64,000 nucleotides of DNA from assembly GCA_019635355.1 (NCBI GenBank), contig JAHBZQ010000001.1:3100001-3164000 (forward strand). Reading direction: 5' to 3'. The notes beneath the pieces are model-generated. The model had not been told where the DNA came from, ran no database searches, and worked only from the letters and a program-made list of their open reading frames with translations. Positions 52,587 through 61,554 of this stretch are shown here, piece after piece. The stretch is from Rhizobacter sp. Lineage in GTDB: Bacteria; Pseudomonadota; Gammaproteobacteria; Burkholderiales; Burkholderiaceae_C. Each line of letters begins with the position of its first letter. Within the stretch, counting starts at the first letter, position 1. The position numbers and the translations under genes are program-made.

Positions 52587-54065
52587 GTGTCCGGCACCTC
52601 CCATCCCCACAGCCTTGCGCTGATGCAAGAGCGTCACGGCCCCGCCTACCGCTGGCGGGTGCTGATCACGGTGATGCTGGGCACGATGGCGTCGATCATG
52701 GCGTCGACCATCGTCAACGTGGCCCTGCCCGACATGAGCCATGTGTTCACGCTGGGCCAGGAGCGGGCGCAGTGGCTGTCGGCCGGCTTCATGGCCGCCG
52801 TCACCGTGGCGATGCTGACCACGCCCTGGCTGCTCGGCCGTTTCGGCTACCGGCACACCTACTTCGCCGGTGTGTGGATGCTGCTGGTGGGCGGCATCGC
52901 GGGTGGCCTGAGTTCCAGCTTCGAGATGGTGCTCGCCATGCGTGTGATCGAAGGCCTCGCGGCCGGCATCATGCAGCCCATCCCGCCGGTGATCGTGCTG
53001 CATGTGTTCGGCCGCCAGGAGCAGGGGCGCGCCATGGGCCTCTTCGGCTTCGGCGTGGTGCTGGCACCGGCGCTCGGGCCGTCGATCGGCGGCATCCTCG
53101 TCGAGGCCTGGGGTTGGCGCTCGATCTTCTTCGTGGTGGTGCCGTTCTGCCTGGCGGCGTTTGCGATGGGGCGCGTGTACCTGCCGCACACCTCGCCCGG
53201 CGCCGAGTCGGTGAACCAGAGCGAGCGGCGTTTCGACCTGCCGGGCCTCGTGCTGCTGGCCATCGCCGTCGTCACCGGCATGAACGGGCTGGTGGAGCTG
53301 CACAGCCCCACGCCGCATGCCTACGTGCTGCTGGCGGTCTCGGCGGTCACCGCTGGCGTCTTCATCTGGCGGCAGCGCCACGCCGAGCACCCGCTGATGG
53401 AGTTCAAGCTCTTCGACATCCGCTCCTTCCGCATGGGCGCCTGCGTGGCCTTCATCTACGGCATGGCACTCTTCGGCTCGACCTACCTCGTGCCGGTGTT
53501 CATGCAGATCGGCCTGAAGCTGCCGCCCTCGCAGGCCGGCGCGGTGCTGCTGCCGGCGGGCATCGTGCTCGCGTTCATGCTGCCGCTGGGCGGGCGGCTG
53601 GCCGACCATTACCCCTTCAATAAGCTGGTGGCCATCGGCATCACGCTGCTCACGCTGTCGTTCTGGTTGATGGCGCTGGTGGGGCTGCAGACCTCGCTGT
53701 GGGTCATCACCGCATTTGCCATCGTCGGCCGCATCGGCCTGGGCACCGTGCTGCCCTCACTGAACCTCGGCGCCATCCGCCGGCTGCCGATGGAGAACAT
53801 CTCGCACGGCTCGAGCACCATCAACTTCCTGCGCCAGCTCGGCGGCGCGGTGGGCGTGGCGACGGCAGGCATCTTCCTCGAGTGGCGGCTCAAGGTGCAC
53901 GTCGACGACCCGATGCGGGCGTTTCATCAAACGTTCGTGCTGCTCGGTGCGATCTGCGCACTGGCGATCGTGGCAGGCTGGCGCATGCAGCCGCCGGGGG
54001 CCGGCGTGGTGCGGCGTGATGCCGAGCCGCCCGCCAGCGAACACCAGGCGACCGACATCACCTGA
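52587..54065 (+). CDS. MFS multidrug transporter, DHA2 (14-segment) family
   Basis: Encodes 492 residues with about fourteen membrane segments. Signatures: LGTMASIMASTIVNVALPDM in segment 1, QWLSAGFMAAVTVAMLTTPWLLGRFGYR (motif A region), RVIEGLAAGIMQPIPPVIVL and LGPSIGGILVEAWGWRSIFF (motif C). It belongs to the EmrB-like branch. An EmrA-type partner is not adjacent. The GTG at 52587 gives MSGTSHPHSLALMQ; ATG at 52623 is possible. Divergent from the patatin gene with a 174-base gap. Confidence 0.9.
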   Translation: MSGTSHPHSLALMQERHGPAYRWRVLITVMLGTMASIMASTIVNVALPDMSHVFTLGQERAQWLSAGFMAAVTVAMLTTPWLLGRFGYRHTYFAGVWMLLVGGIAGGLSSSFEMVLAMRVIEGLAAGIMQPIPPVIVLHVFGRQEQGRAMGLFGFGVVLAPALGPSIGGILVEAWGWRSIFFVVVPFCLAAFAMGRVYLPHTSPGAESVNQSERRFDLPGLVLLAIAVVTGMNGLVELHSPTPHAYVLLAVSAVTAGVFIWRQRHAEHPLMEFKLFDIRSFRMGACVAFIYGMALFGSTYLVPVFMQIGLKLPPSQAGAVLLPAGIVLAFMLPLGGRLADHYPFNKLVAIGITLLTLSFWLMALVGLQTSLWVITAFAIVGRIGLGTVLPSLNLGAIRRLPMENISHGSSTINFLRQLGGAVGVATAGIFLEWRLKVHVDDPMRAFHQTFVLLGAICALAIVAGWRMQPPGAGVVRRDAEPPASEHQATDIT

Positions 54066-54189
54066 CCCCCAGCGCGCCTTGGGGTTTGCCCAGGTTGGAC
54101 TTCACGCATTTGTTGGCCGATGCTTCATCGAGCCGTGCGACAGCAGCAGCACCCGGTGATCGCACGTCCCACCACAAGGAGACACCACC

Positions 54190-54654
54190 GTGAGCACCAG
54201 CCTGAAGATCAACGGCAAGACGATGACCGTCAAGGCCGAACCCGACACCCCGCTGTTGTGGGTGATCCGCGATGAAGTCGGCCTGACCGGCACCAAGTTC
54301 GGTTGCGGCATGGCGCTGTGTGGCGCCTGCACCGTGCACCTCGACGGCCAGCCGGTGCGCTCATGCCAGACCCCGCTGTCGGCCGCGGCCGGCAAGTCGG
54401 TCGCGACCATCGAGAGCCTGTCGCGCAACAACACCCACCCGCTGCAGAAGGCCTGGATTGCGCACGACGTGCCGCAGTGCGGTTACTGCCAGAGTGGCCA
54501 GCTGATGAGCGCCGCCGCGCTGCTCAAGGCCAACAAGAACCCGAGCGATGCCGACATCGATGCCGCGATGAGCGGCAACATCTGCCGCTGTGGCACCTAC
54601 TCCCGCATCAAGGCCGCGATCAAGACCGCTGCGGCCGAGATGAACAAGGCCTGA
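54190..54654 (+). CDS. iorA: [2Fe-2S] subunit of molybdenum hydroxylase (IorA-type)
   Basis: Encodes 154 residues. The plant-type ferredoxin cluster is Cys39, Cys44, Cys47 and Cys59 (FGCGMALCGACTVHLDG and RSCQTP); the C-terminal cluster uses CGYC (97-100) and ICRCGTY (132, 134). The start is GTG at 54190 with AAGGAG 8 bases upstream. Such subunits transfer electrons from the molybdenum cofactor subunit of isoquinoline/aldehyde oxidoreductases. It is 13 bases upstream of the large subunit gene. Confidence 0.93.
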   Translation: MSTSLKINGKTMTVKAEPDTPLLWVIRDEVGLTGTKFGCGMALCGACTVHLDGQPVRSCQTPLSAAAGKSVATIESLSRNNTHPLQKAWIAHDVPQCGYCQSGQLMSAAALLKANKNPSDADIDAAMSGNICRCGTYSRIKAAIKTAAAEMNKA

Positions 54655-54667
54655 AGGAGGAGATGAC

Positions 54668-56818
54668 ATGACCACCATCACCACCTCGCGCCGCGGCTTC
54701 CTGCAAGCCTCCACCCTCGCCGCCTCGGGCGGCCTCTTGCTGGGCGTCGACGTCGGCGGCCTCGGCAAGGCGCTGGCCGCCGGCACCGTGCACACGCCCA
54801 ATGCCTGGGTGCACATCAGCGACGACAACACCATCACGCTGATCTCGGCCCGCTCCGAGATGGGCCAGGGGGTCTACACCTCCATGCCCATGCTCATCGC
54901 CGAAGAGCTCAACGTCGACATCAAGAACATCCGCGTCGCGATGGCGCCGCCCAACGGCAAGATCTACGGCAACGCCCTGCTCGGCGGCCCGCAGCTCACC
55001 GGCGGCTCCACCTCCGTGCGCGACGGCTGGGACAAGCTGCGCGTGGCCGGCGCCCAGGTGCGCATGATGCTCACCACCGCCGCTGCGCTGAAATGGAACA
55101 TCCCGGAAGACCAGCTGCGCGCCGAGAACGGCATGGTGCTCGGCCCGAAAGGCAAGAAGGCGACCTACGGCCAGCTCGCGGCCGACGCCGCCCGGCTGCC
55201 GGTGCCGCAGACCCCGAAGCTCAAGGACCCGAAGGACTTCCGCATCGTCGGCAAGCCCACCAAGCGGCTCGACACGCCCGCCAAGACCAACGGCACGGCC
55301 GAGTTTGGCATCGACGTGAAGCTGCCCGGCATGGTCTACGCCGCGCTTGAGCAGTGCCCGGTGATCGGCGGCAAGGTGAAGAGCTTCGACGCCAGCGCCG
55401 CCAAGAAGATGCCCGGCGTGATCGACGTGGTGCAGATCCCTGACGGCGTGGCCGTGGTGGCCGACACCTGGTGGCACGCCAACAAGGCCCGCACCGGCGT
55501 GAAGATCGAGTGGGACGAAGGCGCCGGCGCCGCGCTCACCGACAAGACCATGCTCGCGAGCATCAAGGCCGCCGCGGTGGCCGAGGGTGCCAAGCCCCTG
55601 CCGCTGCCCAAGGCGGGCGATGCCGACGCGGTGATCAAGGCGGCGGGCGCCAAGGTCTTCAAGGCCGAGTACGTGATGCCGCTGCTCTCGCACTCGCCGC
55701 TGGAGCCGATGAACTTCACCGCCTGGTACCACGACAACAAGGTCGACCTCATCGGCCCCACGCAATGGCAGGACGCCGCCGCCGGCACCGTGGCCAAGGT
55801 CTGCGGCGTGCCGATCGAGAACGTGACCCTGCGCACCACCTTCCTCGGCGGCGGGTTCGGGCGGCGCATCGACATCGACTTCATCATCCAGGCCGCACAG
55901 ATCAGCAAGGCGGTCGGCAAGCCGGTCAAGCTCGTGTGGACGCGTGAAGACGACATGACGCACGACTTCTACCGGCCGCAGTCGGTGCACCACCTGGCCG
56001 CGGCCATCGGCGACGACGGCAAGCCCACCGCCATGACCTTCCGCATGACCTCGCAGTCGGTCACCGGGCGTGTGTTCGGCCTGCCCGCCCCGGTGCAGGA
56101 CCCGCTGATGACCGAGGCCGCGATGGCGGCCTACGAGATCCCGGCGACCAAGCACGAGATCCTGAAGCACGACGCCGGCCTGCGCGTGGGCTACTGGCGC
56201 AGCGTGAGCCACGCGCTCAACGCCTTTGCCAACGAGACCTTCATCGACGAGCTGGCGGCCAACGCCAAGCAGGACCCGTATCAGTACCGCCTGTCGCTGC
56301 TCGCGAACAAGCCGCGCTTTGCCAACGTGCTCAAGCAGGTGGCCGAGAAGTCGGGCTGGGGCACGGCCGCGCCGGCCGGCCGCTCACGCGGCATCGCGCT
56401 GATGGAGGGCTACGACACCTACATGGCGATGGTGGCCGAGATCTCGCTCAAGAACGGCGAGATCACCGTGCACAAGGTGACCACCGTGGCCGACCTCGGC
56501 CGCATGGTCAACCCCGACACGGTGGAAGCGCAGATCCAGTCGAGCATCGTCTTCGGCCTCACGGCCGCGCTCTACGGCGAGATCACGCTCGACAAGGGCC
56601 GGGTGCAGCAGACCAACTTCCACCAGTACAAGCTCTTGCGCATGAACGAGTCGCCCGAGATGGTGACGGTGCTCGTGCCGAGCACCGAGAAGCCTGGCGG
56701 CGTGGGTGAGCCCGGCACGGCGCTCATCGGCCCGGCGGTCGGCAACGCGGTTTTCGCCGCGACCGGCAAGCGCCTGCGTTCGATGCCGTTCACGCCGGAG
56801 AAGATCCAGTCGGCCTAG
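54668..56818 (+). CDS. iorB: Molybdopterin-binding subunit of molybdenum hydroxylase (IorB-type)
   Basis: Encodes 716 residues. The start MTTITTSRRGFLQAS has a Tat motif (SRRGFLQ) and a hydrophobic stretch, so the folded enzyme is exported. The molybdenum-cofactor domains contain GGGFGRRIDIDF, LGRMVNPDTVEAQ and the active-site Glu in GGVGEPGTALIGPAVGNAV. The arrangement with a small Fe-S subunit and no separate FAD subunit matches isoquinoline 1-oxidoreductase and aldehyde dehydrogenases. GGAGGAG precedes the ATG. No cytochrome c partner lies next to it, so the electron acceptor is unknown. Confidence 0.92.
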   Translation: MTTITTSRRGFLQASTLAASGGLLLGVDVGGLGKALAAGTVHTPNAWVHISDDNTITLISARSEMGQGVYTSMPMLIAEELNVDIKNIRVAMAPPNGKIYGNALLGGPQLTGGSTSVRDGWDKLRVAGAQVRMMLTTAAALKWNIPEDQLRAENGMVLGPKGKKATYGQLAADAARLPVPQTPKLKDPKDFRIVGKPTKRLDTPAKTNGTAEFGIDVKLPGMVYAALEQCPVIGGKVKSFDASAAKKMPGVIDVVQIPDGVAVVADTWWHANKARTGVKIEWDEGAGAALTDKTMLASIKAAAVAEGAKPLPLPKAGDADAVIKAAGAKVFKAEYVMPLLSHSPLEPMNFTAWYHDNKVDLIGPTQWQDAAAGTVAKVCGVPIENVTLRTTFLGGGFGRRIDIDFIIQAAQISKAVGKPVKLVWTREDDMTHDFYRPQSVHHLAAAIGDDGKPTAMTFRMTSQSVTGRVFGLPAPVQDPLMTEAAMAAYEIPATKHEILKHDAGLRVGYWRSVSHALNAFANETFIDELAANAKQDPYQYRLSLLANKPRFANVLKQVAEKSGWGTAAPAGRSRGIALMEGYDTYMAMVAEISLKNGEITVHKVTTVADLGRMVNPDTVEAQIQSSIVFGLTAALYGEITLDKGRVQQTNFHQYKLLRMNESPEMVTVLVPSTEKPGGVGEPGTALIGPAVGNAVFAATGKRLRSMPFTPEKIQSA

Positions 56819-56851
56819 AACGATTCGACGGGGGTTGTTGATGGCGGGACC

Positions 56852-56876
56852 AGGCCACCTTCGGGTGGCCTTTTTT
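56852..56876 (+). terminator. Rho-independent terminator after iorB
   Basis: Stem AGGCCACC (56852-56859) and GGTGGCCT (56864-56871) with a TTCG tetraloop, followed by six T residues. It lies 33 bases after the iorB stop. Confidence 0.93.
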
Positions 56877-56944
56877 GCGGCCGGGGAATTCGATCGCCGA
56901 GCCCGCCTGTATCCTGACGGGCTCATTCACTCGAAAGGATCGAC

Positions 56945-57100
56945 ATGGCACTGGCAAAGAAGAAGCGCGTGGGCAAGAGAACCATCTCGGCGACCCAGGT
57001 CCGCAAGACGGCAAGCGGGCGCAAGCGCCGCAAGTCCGACGGCACCCAGCCGTCGAAAGAAGCCCTGCTGGCCAAGACGCAGACGCCCGCGGCGTCCTGA
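56945..57100 (+). CDS. Small, very basic protein of unknown function
   Basis: Encodes 51 residues beginning MALAKKKRVGKRTISATQVR, with 15 Lys/Arg in all and no acidic cluster. AAAGGA lies 6 bases before the ATG, and a terminator isolates the gene from iorB, so it has its own promoter. The composition fits nucleic-acid binding, as in small histone-like or ribosome-associated proteins, but no motif is decisive. Its stop is 25 bases from the convergent GH62 gene stop. Confidence 0.7.
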   Translation: MALAKKKRVGKRTISATQVRKTASGRKRRKSDGTQPSKEALLAKTQTPAAS

Positions 57101-57125
57101 GGACGCCGGCGGGGCCTCGCCCCGC

Positions 57126-58649
57126 TCAGCAGGGCGAGTTGGTCTGCGTGAGCAGGCCCAGGCGGTACGGCAGCCGGTCGTAGCTGCCGCTCGCCCCGGG
57201 CGCGAGCCCCTGGTAGAGCATGCGCATGTTGCAGGCGCTGATCTCCAGGTTCTGGTCGTAGCCGGTGCGCAGGATCTCGCCGTGGCTGATGCCCTGGCTC
57301 CACTTGCCGGTGGGGAAACTCACGTTGGCGTCGCCGGCAAAGGGGTTGCTCTCGGTGGCGGCGAGCGTCGTCCACGGGCCGCTCAGGCTCGGTGAGGTGA
57401 ACGAGCGGAAGTAGCGCCCGCTGCTGCCGATGGCCTCGACGATCATCAGGTACTGCCCCGTCTCGCGCACCTTGTAGACCTGCGGTGCTTCGAAGAGGTT
57501 GTTGCGGTTCGAGTCCTGCAAGGTGACCACCGTGCTGCCGAACCCGTTGGGGAAGTTCGCGAGCGTCGTCTGCGAGCGGTAGATCTTGCCGTTGTCGCCC
57601 GCCGAGAAGAGGTGGCAGTTGACCGTGTCGCAGGCCACCGCGAAATCGAGCCAGTTGGCGCCGGCGCGGATATCTGCCTGGATGTTGCTCGGCACGCTGC
57701 TGTAGAAGGTCTTCACCGCGCTCCAGCCGCCCGGGTTGTTGATGTCGGGGTTGGTGGAGTAGGCGGCGTTGCCGTTCTGGAACACGAGGTACCACAGCCG
57801 CGAGGGCGAGTGATAGAAGACGAAGGGTGCCGCGCGGTAGCCCGCGCCGATGGCGGTGGAGTCGAGGAAATACGGGTTGGCCGAGCCGGCGTTCGACCAG
57901 TCGGTGAACGAGCGGTATTCGAGCCCCCAGCCGTTGCCCTTGGCCTGCGTGGAGAACACATGCCAGCGGCCACCGTAGTAGACGACGGTCGGGTCCTTGA
58001 TCGCCACTTCGGGGTACTGCGACGAGGGCTTGGCCACCATGAGCGCTGCGCTCGACGTCCAGCGGAAGCTGGTGGGCAGCTTCACGCCGCCCGTCGGCGG
58101 CGGCGTGGTCGTGGTGACGGGCACCAGCGCCCAGGTCTGGTTGCTGCCCGCCCAGTCGGTGTACTGCTGGATGTCGCCACCGTCGGCCGTGGACCCACCG
58201 ACCACGTCGAGCGCCTTGCCCGAATTGGCGTTGACGAAGCGCACCGCGCCGTTGTCGCTGCCGGCCAGGCGGAATTGCTGGCTGGCCGCGTTCTGGTCGG
58301 TGTACTGGTTGATGGCCGCGCCGTTGGCCGTCGACGCGCCGGCCACGCCCACCACCTTGCCCGAGTGGCGGTTCTTCAGCCGGTAGTAGCCGTTGCCGGA
58401 ACTCACGAACTGGAACTGCTGGTTGTTGCCATCGGCACGCGTCCACTGGCGGAATTCGGCGCCGTCGGCGGTGACCCAGTTGTAGAGGTCGAGCGCCTTG
58501 CCGCTGTTGGCGTTGACGAGCACGTACCAGGCGTTGGTGTCGATGGTGATGGCGGCATCGGCTGAGCGCGGGCCCAGCAGGAGCGCCGCGCCGGCGGCGA
58601 AGACGAGCGCCGAGATCGTGCGGCGCGCGCGGGTGGTGATGAGGTTCAT
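57126..58649 (-). CDS. Secreted GH62 alpha-L-arabinofuranosidase with ricin-type binding domain
   Basis: Encodes 507 residues: signal peptide (1-33), a ricin-type beta-trefoil/CBM13 domain (about 36-177) with repeats such as VNANSGKALDLYNW, a TP-rich linker (TTTTPPPTGG) and a GH62 domain (190-507): IKDPTVVYYGGRWHVFSTQA, NPYFLDSTAIGAGYRAAPFVF, LFEAPQVYKVRETGQYLMIVEA, NMRMLYQGLAPG. GH62 enzymes remove arabinose side chains from arabinoxylan. It lies 26 bases after the GH10 gene stop, so the pair is one operon. GH62 is uncommon in proteobacteria. Confidence 0.9.
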   Translation of the reverse strand: MNLITTRARRTISALVFAAGAALLLGPRSADAAITIDTNAWYVLVNANSGKALDLYNWVTADGAEFRQWTRADGNNQQFQFVSSGNGYYRLKNRHSGKVVGVAGASTANGAAINQYTDQNAASQQFRLAGSDNGAVRFVNANSGKALDVVGGSTADGGDIQQYTDWAGSNQTWALVPVTTTTPPPTGGVKLPTSFRWTSSAALMVAKPSSQYPEVAIKDPTVVYYGGRWHVFSTQAKGNGWGLEYRSFTDWSNAGSANPYFLDSTAIGAGYRAAPFVFYHSPSRLWYLVFQNGNAAYSTNPDINNPGGWSAVKTFYSSVPSNIQADIRAGANWLDFAVACDTVNCHLFSAGDNGKIYRSQTTLANFPNGFGSTVVTLQDSNRNNLFEAPQVYKVRETGQYLMIVEAIGSSGRYFRSFTSPSLSGPWTTLAATESNPFAGDANVSFPTGKWSQGISHGEILRTGYDQNLEISACNMRMLYQGLAPGASGSYDRLPYRLGLLTQTNSPC

Positions 58650-58675
58650 CGGGTGTCCTTTCGCAACCGGCGGGT

Positions 58676-60004
58676 TCACAGGTCGCCGAAGCCGATGGCG
58701 CCGTTGCAGTGCAGCCACTCGCTCAGGCCATTGCCGCCGCCGCAGGCGCCGTTCTGGTAGACGCCGGTGTTGTAGCTCTGCGCCTCGGCCTGGCGCACGC
58801 TGCCGTTGACGCTGAGGTAGTCGACCTGCACGTCACGGCCGGTCGCGTCGTTGGTGAACTCGACGGTCGAGCCGCCCGACAGCGAGGTGGTGATCGTGTA
58901 GTTGGTCATCGTGGTGCTCAACGTCCAGGTGCGCACCGCCGTGCCACCGATGCGCAGCGTCACGCTTTCCTGGCCCGTGGTGCCGCGAGCGCGCACGACG
59001 ATGTTCTTGCTGGTGCCGCCGCCGCCACCGCCGATGGTGGTGGTGCGCACGTAGTTCTTGAGCCAGGCCATCGCCGGGCGCTCGCTGCCATCGCGGCGCA
59101 CGAGGTGGGTGTTGTTGACCCAGGTCTGGCCTTCGATGTAGCCCCAGAGCGTCACGTGGGCCACGCCGGGGTGCGTCCACAGGCCGGGGAAGAGCCGCTG
59201 GTAGCGCGCGAGCTGGGTCGAGTCGTCGCCGGTCATGTCGAGCTCCGAGACGAAGATGGGCACGCCCGTCTGCGCCAGCGCGTCGAGGTTGCTCTTCATC
59301 GTGGCCGCCGTGAGGTTGTCCATGCTGAAGTGGTGGGCCTGGATGCCCACGCCGTCGATCAGCCCGCGCGCCTTGAGGATGTTGACGATGCCCTTGTAGC
59401 GGTTCAGCTTGTTGATGTCGTTGATGATCCCGTACTCGTTGATCAGCAGCTTGGCCGTGGGGCAATGCTGGCGCGCCTTCTGGAACGACCAGACGATCCA
59501 GTCCCAGCCGGTCGAGCCCGAGCCGCCCAGCGCATTGCGGTAGCTGGCCGGCTGGCTGATGGGCTCGTTGACGACGTCGATGTACTGCGTCTGCGGATAG
59601 CGCGCGCAGTACAGGCGCATGAACTCTTCCACCTCATACGCCTGCTGCGAGGCGCTGACCGAGCCGATCCAGCCCGGCTCCTGCGCACCCCACACGAAGG
59701 TGTGCTGCTTGAACGGGAAGCCGTTGGCGCGTGCGTAGTTGTAGGCGGTGTCGAGCGGGCCCCAGTTCATCTGGTTGCGCGTGGCCTCCACCGAGCCCCA
59801 TTTGCCCGCGTTCTCGGGCGTGACCTGGTTCCAGTAGGCGTTGAAGTTCGAGGGCACGCCGCCCGCGATGATGTTGCCCAGGAACTTGGGCTTGCCCGTG
59901 GCGATCTGCGCCTGCGCGAAGCCGGCCGCACCGAGCAGCGCGACGGCGCCAGTGCAGACGACGGCGCGGCGAAGCGCCTTGAAGACGAAGTGGGAAGTGA
60001 TCAC
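58676..60004 (-). CDS. Secreted GH10 endo-xylanase with CBM60-type domain
   Basis: Encodes 442 residues from a GTG start (GGAG upstream). Signal peptide to about 33; GH10 domain (40-322) with the acid/base Glu147 in DVVNEPISQP and the nucleophile Glu254 in FVSELDMTGD; a glycine linker (GGGGGG near 325), then a C-terminal xylan-binding domain (about 334-442: IVVRARGTTGQESVTLRIGG, NDATGRDVQVDYLSVNG, WLHCNGAIGFGDL) of CBM60 type. It cuts the xylan backbone, while the next gene removes arabinose. It diverges from the STN-PilP gene. Confidence 0.93.
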   Translation of the reverse strand: MITSHFVFKALRRAVVCTGAVALLGAAGFAQAQIATGKPKFLGNIIAGGVPSNFNAYWNQVTPENAGKWGSVEATRNQMNWGPLDTAYNYARANGFPFKQHTFVWGAQEPGWIGSVSASQQAYEVEEFMRLYCARYPQTQYIDVVNEPISQPASYRNALGGSGSTGWDWIVWSFQKARQHCPTAKLLINEYGIINDINKLNRYKGIVNILKARGLIDGVGIQAHHFSMDNLTAATMKSNLDALAQTGVPIFVSELDMTGDDSTQLARYQRLFPGLWTHPGVAHVTLWGYIEGQTWVNNTHLVRRDGSERPAMAWLKNYVRTTTIGGGGGGTSKNIVVRARGTTGQESVTLRIGGTAVRTWTLSTTMTNYTITTSLSGGSTVEFTNDATGRDVQVDYLSVNGSVRQAEAQSYNTGVYQNGACGGGNGLSEWLHCNGAIGFGDL

Positions 60005-60218
60005 AGGCGCGCTCCTTGGACGTGCTGAGCGGACCGGGATGGCCCAGCTGGGGACGCGATCCTCGTGGAAGCGCCCGCGTGGTGCGATTGGTGCTTGTGT
60101 GCCCCCTTTTTGTACAAGCTGGGGCCAGTCGCCTGTGCTACGGCATGCGCCTCACGGTCACGCCGCACAATGCGCCGACCTCCCCGCACGCCGGCTCTCG
60201 CACCCGGCCTTCGTCGCC

Positions 60219-61499
60219 ATGCGTCTTCGCCACGGACTCGCCCGCTGGTCGACCCTCGTCATCGCCCTCTTGTTGGCGGGGCTCAGCGCTGCGGCGCCGG
60301 CCGGCGCCGCACCCCCATCGATGCCGGCCTCCGCACCCACCCTCGGTCCGGGCCATCTCGACGTGAGCGACGCCGAGGCCGCGGGGCTGCTGCGCGCGGT
60401 GGCGGATGTGGCCAAGGTCAACCTGGTGGTTGCAGTGCCCCTGGATGAGCGCAGGCTGTCGCTCACGCTGCGCTACGCGTCCATCGACGACCTGCTCGCC
60501 AAACTGGCAACGGCGCTCGACCTCCAGCTCACGGTGCAGGGGCGGGTCATCGTGATGCACCCTCGCTGCGAGCGCGCGGTGCGCGACGCGCGCGATGGCC
60601 TGGCATCGAGCGTCGGCGGCGAGGGTTGCTGGCGCGGCAAGTTGGCCGTGCAGCCGGTTCCCTCGTTGAGCGCGTCCAGCCGCCCGGCGCTTGCCCCCCA
60701 CGGCCATTGCCCGTATCGGGCGCCCAGCTCGGAAGAGAACGCCAGGGTGTGCGAGCCGCTGGAGTTGTTTCCACTGGGATCGCTCGTGATGCGCGGCCAC
60801 ATGGAGTGGTCCGGCCGCTGGAGGGCCTTGATCGAGTCGCCCGACGGCCTGCTGCACGCGGTGGGGGTCCAGCATTACATGGGGCGCGATTTCGGCCGCA
60901 TCCAGTCCATCGGCGCGGACGGGCTGATCCTGAGCGAGATCATCCAGAACGACAAGGACGAATGGGTGGAGGTGCGCACACAGGTGAAGCGTGGCGTGAA
61001 GACGCGGCTGCCGCCTGAGCGACTCGGCCTGTACTACCTGGGCGCCAGCTCACCCCAACAGCTGTACGACAAGGCCGTGAACGACCTGCTCGCATTCGTC
61101 GAGACGGTCGCGGCCACGCCGGGACTGTGCCGCGAGCCGCTTCCACAGGCCGAGCACGCCCTCGATCAGGCCGCCGAGCATTGGCGGGCACGCAACGCCG
61201 CACCGCTGGACGTCGTCGAGCGGCATGCCCGAGCCCATGTGGAACGTCTGGCCCAGGACTTCGAGCTGTCGCCTTGGCGCGTCTTCGCGCATGAGCGCGA
61301 CCGGCGTGCCACAGCCCGGGCCCGTGCGTTCGAAGCGCTGGGGAAACCCGGTGGCGACGCGGTCCAGGCCCACTGCAAGGGCTACCTCGCGAAATTGCAG
61401 GGCTCCGCATTCGACCTGCAAGTGCTCTTCCCCTCGGAACTCCAGCGGCTGCGCAGCTGCCGCGAAGACCGGACCTGCTACAACCTGCCCTCGCCATGA
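60219..61499 (+). CDS. Exported STN- and PilP-domain protein, orphan
   Basis: Encodes 426 residues. A signal peptide (WSTLVIALLLAGLSAAAPAG) is followed by an STN-like domain (46-115: DVSDAEAAGLLRAVADVAKV, RLSLTLRYASIDDLLAKLAT) like the N-terminal domain of secretins, and by a PilP-like domain (178-256: LVMRGHMEWSGRWRALIESP, VGVQHYMGRDFGRIQSIGAD, SEIIQNDKDEWVEVRTQV). A C-terminal helical region is lysine/arginine-rich with cysteines. PilP normally links the inner membrane with the PilQ secretin in type IV pilus or type II secretion systems. No pil genes are nearby. The protein appears to combine two elements of such machines; role unknown. Confidence 0.72.
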   Translation: MRLRHGLARWSTLVIALLLAGLSAAAPAGAAPPSMPASAPTLGPGHLDVSDAEAAGLLRAVADVAKVNLVVAVPLDERRLSLTLRYASIDDLLAKLATALDLQLTVQGRVIVMHPRCERAVRDARDGLASSVGGEGCWRGKLAVQPVPSLSASSRPALAPHGHCPYRAPSSEENARVCEPLELFPLGSLVMRGHMEWSGRWRALIESPDGLLHAVGVQHYMGRDFGRIQSIGADGLILSEIIQNDKDEWVEVRTQVKRGVKTRLPPERLGLYYLGASSPQQLYDKAVNDLLAFVETVAATPGLCREPLPQAEHALDQAAEHWRARNAAPLDVVERHARAHVERLAQDFELSPWRVFAHERDRRATARARAFEALGKPGGDAVQAHCKGYLAKLQGSAFDLQVLFPSELQRLRSCREDRTCYNLPSP

Positions 61500-61554
61500 A
61501 GCACCGCCGACGCGAGGCCGGCGGGTTCACGGAAACGCCAGGCGGCGAACGTGC

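Noticed and set aside
52413..53609. Open minus-strand frame extending the patatin protein by about 400 residues
   Set aside because: It is antisense to the DHA2 transporter. The residues are His/Gln/Arg-rich shadow sequence, not a domain.
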